Shown here: positions 61,326 through 64,000 of the stretch, piece after piece
How the letters are laid out: each line of letters begins with the position of its first letter
Numbering within the stretch: the stretch's first letter is position 1
NCBI RefSeq assembly: GCF_947500045.1
Contig: NZ_CANMQQ010000008.1
Coordinates: 1-64,000, forward strand
Length of the DNA stretch: 64,000 nucleotides
Source of the DNA: an uncultured Ruegeria sp.
GTDB taxonomy: Bacteria; Pseudomonadota; Alphaproteobacteria; Rhodobacterales; Rhodobacteraceae
Reading direction: 5' to 3'
The notes under the pieces: model-generated
Told to the model about the DNA's origin: nothing
Seen by the model: only the letters and a program-made list of their open reading frames with translations
The model's database searches: none
Translations under genes and position numbers: made by a program

Positions 61326-63368
61326 ATGCTTCAGTTCAAAGATGTGGTGGCAACGGGGACCGCAGCGCTCGATTCAGGTATCGGCGATACCGCTTTAAAA
61401 ACATTTAACGGAGCAACGTATCTTTATAGCACGACAGGACCCGGTGGCGGGATCGTGTCCTGGCGCCTTGAAGCCGGAGTGGCGGCGCAAGCAGTGGATC
61501 AGCAGTACTTTGAAGCGACAATCGCACATCAGGTCGGGCGAATCGGCATTCCGATCGATCTCGTGGATGACGATCAACTTATTTTGGATGTTGACACCGC
61601 GACGGGCCTGATCGGGTATGACCTGAACACGGACGGCACTATCGGCGAGTTACACGAAACCGTCACTTTATCTGGTGGCGGAGATATATCCGCAGCAACC
61701 CAGATGACGGTTGGGGCGCATGACATTCTGACGCTTGCGCATGAAGATACCAGTCAGCTCGCAACCTATCGCATCCATGCCGACGGGACGCTGAACCTAA
61801 TAAATACCGTTGTGGGTCAAGCAAATGAGTTGCAGTCGCTGCAAGCGGGTTCGAAACAATTCGTTGTCGCCATTGAGACGGCAAGTAATTCCATTCTGTC
61901 TTATTCTGTCGATCAAAATACCGGCACGCTAACAGCTGTTGATGGCAATGCATCAATTCAAACGCTGGGCATAAACGCACCGACAGCTATCGAAGTTGTA
62001 CAGGCATACGGAAAATCCTGGGTTGTGGTTGCGGGCTCAGAAAGTAACTCGCTGAGCGTTATGGAACTGAGCGGTAGCGGCCAGCTTAGACCAACCGACC
62101 ACATCCTGGATACATTGCACACACGATTCGAATCCGTGCAGGACCTTGCGGTGGTCGAGATTGCAGGACGGGTTTTTGTTCTGGCGGGGGGCGGGGATGA
62201 CGGTGTTAGCCTGTTCACGATGACCCCGGACGGGCAACTCATCCATATGGACAGTTTCGCAGACACGTTGGAAAGCGGGCTACAGAATGTCGAAACCCTC
62301 AGTGCCGCGCATGTGGGGGATGAGTTGCAGATATTTGCTACCGCTCAACAGGATGCGGGCCTGACACAACTCAACGTATCAGTTGCTGATCTTGGGGTTG
62401 TTGCACAAGGCTATGGTTCGGTGACAGGGACCGCGCAAGACGACCTGCTGAGCGGGGGCATTCTTGACACGACGCTGAATGGCGGAGCAGGAAATGACAT
62501 ACTGATCACTGGCACAAGCTCGACGATCATGACGGGAGGGGCGGGTGCGGATATATTTGTTGTTCGCCAAAACAGCGGCCCATCTGTAATCACAGATTTT
62601 GAAATTGGAACAGATCGACTGGACTTGTCAGACTACGCCTTCCTCAGAACGCCTGCGCAGTTGGATTTCACGTCAACTGCAACTGGGGCCCGAATAGCCT
62701 ATCGTGGCGAGACGATTGAATTGATTTCCGACACCAACGCTCCGTTGACCAGTACACAGGTATTTGGGGCGGGTTTCGGTGGGCCGGATCACATCCCGGT
62801 CGATCTGGGATCAGGGCCAGACAACAATGCATCCGAGGGCTTTGCAGGGATGTTCACCCTTGATTCCGCCACTCAAAATCTCGCAGTAAAGGATGCAGAA
62901 ATTCGGTTCACGCCTGATGGCGGCTCTCCCCTTACGGCCCAAGCCAATGAATACGGTGAGTTTGCTTTGAAGGTACCGGATGGGGTGTTTTCTGGCCAAT
63001 TGGAAATTATCAAATCTTATTCGACGGCGAGCAACGAGATTACCGCGCTGGACGCGCTGCAAGTATTGCGTATGTCTGTCGGTCTTGATCCGACCTGGGG
63101 CCCTGCGGTTGCAGAAAATTTCATCGCCGCCGACATTACCCGGGATGGATCCGTTAATGCGCTCGATGCACTGGCCATTCTTCAGGTCGCTGTTGGCCAA
63201 TCCACAGAGCATGACGCCGAATGGGTGTTCTTGGACGCAAACGCAGACCTTTCCGGTATCACCAGAAACAACGTAGTTTACGACACCGGGGCAGATGTCA
63301 CCATAGTTGACGGAGCTTTGTCGATCGACATGACCTCGGTTCTTCTGGGCAATGTCGATGCGGTTTGA
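61326..63368 (+). CDS. RTX calcium-binding beta-propeller protein with dockerin-like C-terminus
   Basis: 680 residues, no signal peptide. Residues about 1-370 contain repeated 'SNSILSYSVDQNTGTLTAV'-like blades of a lactonase-type beta-propeller. RTX repeats follow (about 375-425, 'LNGGAGNDILITG', 'MTGGAGADIFVV'), then a carboxypeptidase-regulatory-like beta domain (about 500-565). A dockerin-like pair comes next: residues about 565-586 and 603-625 share '(T/N)ALDALxxLxxxVG'. The second loop keeps Asp603, Asp607, Asn611 and Asp614; the first has lost them. The ATG at 61326 is 5 nt after AGGAG. Secretion is probably by a type I system; two are in the window. Confidence 0.8.
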   Translation: MLQFKDVVATGTAALDSGIGDTALKTFNGATYLYSTTGPGGGIVSWRLEAGVAAQAVDQQYFEATIAHQVGRIGIPIDLVDDDQLILDVDTATGLIGYDLNTDGTIGELHETVTLSGGGDISAATQMTVGAHDILTLAHEDTSQLATYRIHADGTLNLINTVVGQANELQSLQAGSKQFVVAIETASNSILSYSVDQNTGTLTAVDGNASIQTLGINAPTAIEVVQAYGKSWVVVAGSESNSLSVMELSGSGQLRPTDHILDTLHTRFESVQDLAVVEIAGRVFVLAGGGDDGVSLFTMTPDGQLIHMDSFADTLESGLQNVETLSAAHVGDELQIFATAQQDAGLTQLNVSVADLGVVAQGYGSVTGTAQDDLLSGGILDTTLNGGAGNDILITGTSSTIMTGGAGADIFVVRQNSGPSVITDFEIGTDRLDLSDYAFLRTPAQLDFTSTATGARIAYRGETIELISDTNAPLTSTQVFGAGFGGPDHIPVDLGSGPDNNASEGFAGMFTLDSATQNLAVKDAEIRFTPDGGSPLTAQANEYGEFALKVPDGVFSGQLEIIKSYSTASNEITALDALQVLRMSVGLDPTWGPAVAENFIAADITRDGSVNALDALAILQVAVGQSTEHDAEWVFLDANADLSGITRNNVVYDTGADVTIVDGALSIDMTSVLLGNVDAV

Positions 63369-63389
63369 ATATGGGCTGCGCCGCCCGGA

Positions 63390-64000
63390 TCATTCCCGAA
63401 AGGCACGATAAAAGTAATCGGCGAAGGGTTTGATCAGATAGGAAAGCGGCGTGCGCTCATCTGTCTTGATCATAGCCTCGACCGGCATCCCAGGCAGCAA
63501 TTCCTGACCGTTTAACCGCGCGAGCTGGCCCTCATCAGGCACCACTTCAGCCCTATAGAAGGTAAAGCCGCTGGCCTCGTCAGTGAAGGTATCTGCCGAA
63601 ACATTGATGACATGACCGTCGATCTCGGGGGTATCGCGTTGGTTGAAGGCCGGAAACCGCAAGGCGACGTCCTGCCCGCGGTGCAGTTGGTCAACATGCA
63701 ACGCGTCGACACGTGCTGCAACCAACAACGGAGTATCCTGAGGCACGACATACATCATCGGCTCGCCCGGTTGTACCACAGACTGGATAGCGGACACCTG
63801 ACTGTCATAAACGGTGCCCGCAACAGGTGCGCGAATATCCAGGCGCGACAAACGCTCAGTGAGCGAGAGACGACGCTCGGCCAGCTCAAGCACGCGAGAT
63901 TGAACGTCTCGAAGCTCGGTGATTGCTTCTTCGCGTCGGGTGGCCTGCAGTTCGACAATCTGAATTTCGGTCGTGGCGATCTGACCGTTCAGACGGGCGA
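63390..64000 (-). CDS. HlyD-family type I secretion adaptor, C-terminal part (second system)
   Basis: The frame is open to the window end, so the N-terminus and transmembrane helix lie beyond 64000. The visible part holds coiled coil ('RREEAITELRDVQSRVLELAERRLSL' region), the lipoyl half 'IRAPVAGTVYDSQV', and the C-terminal barrel ending 'SYLIKPFADYFYRAFRE'. It differs clearly from the adaptor at 51617-52927, so the window has parts of two type I systems. It is 21 nt from the convergent RTX/propeller gene, a likely cargo. Confidence 0.9.
   Translation of the reverse strand, partial: ARLNGQIATTEIQIVELQATRREEAITELRDVQSRVLELAERRLSLTERLSRLDIRAPVAGTVYDSQVSAIQSVVQPGEPMMYVVPQDTPLLVAARVDALHVDQLHRGQDVALRFPAFNQRDTPEIDGHVINVSADTFTDEASGFTFYRAEVVPDEGQLARLNGQELLPGMPVEAMIKTDERTPLSYLIKPFADYFYRAFRE

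Noticed and set aside
1-64000. CRISPR arrays, tRNA, rRNA, insertion sequences
   Set aside because: No regular direct repeats with spacers, no cloverleaf or rRNA segments and no transposase were recognised; the Ig-repeat gene is the only large repeat array and it is coding.

Overview
This window reads as chromosomal DNA of a marine alphaproteobacterium, most likely Rhodobacterales/Roseobacter group. The reasons are the fairly GC-rich codon use, tightly overlapping operons, a DUF2793 gene, an OppD-OppF fusion, a bo3-type quinol oxidase, and secreted RTX proteins with a dockerin-like tail beside type I secretion genes. I see no rRNA, tRNA, CRISPR array, insertion sequence or prophage. Species cannot be assigned from the sequence alone.

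Layout. (1) 1-705: 3' end of a taurine-type ABC permease, closed by a bidirectional terminator. (2) 886-17070: a large sugar locus. A minus-strand operon encodes a CUT1 ABC importer (binding protein and two permeases), a GH4 alpha-galactosidase (MelA-like), an IlvD/EDD sugar-acid dehydratase, an SDR sugar dehydrogenase, DgoK, DgoA, an SMP-30 lactonase, a GH42 beta-galactosidase, a GH1-like/glucokinase fusion and a fructokinase. Diverging from it are an IclR regulator and the transporter ATPase, with two tandem palindromes in the shared promoter. Together they suggest uptake of alpha- and beta-galactosides. Galactose would be oxidised by the De Ley-Doudoroff route (galactose, lactone, galactonate, KDGal, KDPGal, pyruvate plus glyceraldehyde-3-phosphate), while glucose and fructose would be phosphorylated by the two kinases. 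(3) 17131-21283: a proline racemase/hydroxyproline epimerase family enzyme, a YceI protein divergent from an ECF sigma/anti-sigma pair, and a DUF1612-like HTH protein. (4) 21389-27210: gmd, fcl, manC and galU (GDP-fucose and UDP-glucose supply), interrupted by a DUF2793 tail-fibre-like gene. (5) 27464-32833: an oligopeptide ABC operon. (6) 33227-38587: a lytic transglycosylase divergent from cyoABCD. (7) 38675-41238: a tandem crcB pair, and a membrane-anchored GltB-like protein. (8) 41245-45161: an Mce/Mla-type lipid transport operon with a STAS-MlaE fusion. (9) 45561-51540: the AspT/AsdA aspartate-alanine proton-motive pair, and a hybrid histidine kinase with an OmpR-type regulator. (10) 51617-64000: a type I secretion operon (HlyD, ABC, TolC, SapC family) with its probable cargo, a 1282-residue Ig-repeat adhesin. 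A divergent RTX/beta-propeller protein with a dockerin-like end follows, then the 3' end of a second HlyD-family adaptor.

The two most unusual points are: a glucokinase whose N-terminal third is a shrunken GH1 beta-glucosidase fold lacking both catalytic glutamates; and a possible cohesin-like/dockerin-like pairing between two divergently encoded secreted proteins at a type I secretion locus. Both functional readings are inference from sequence.
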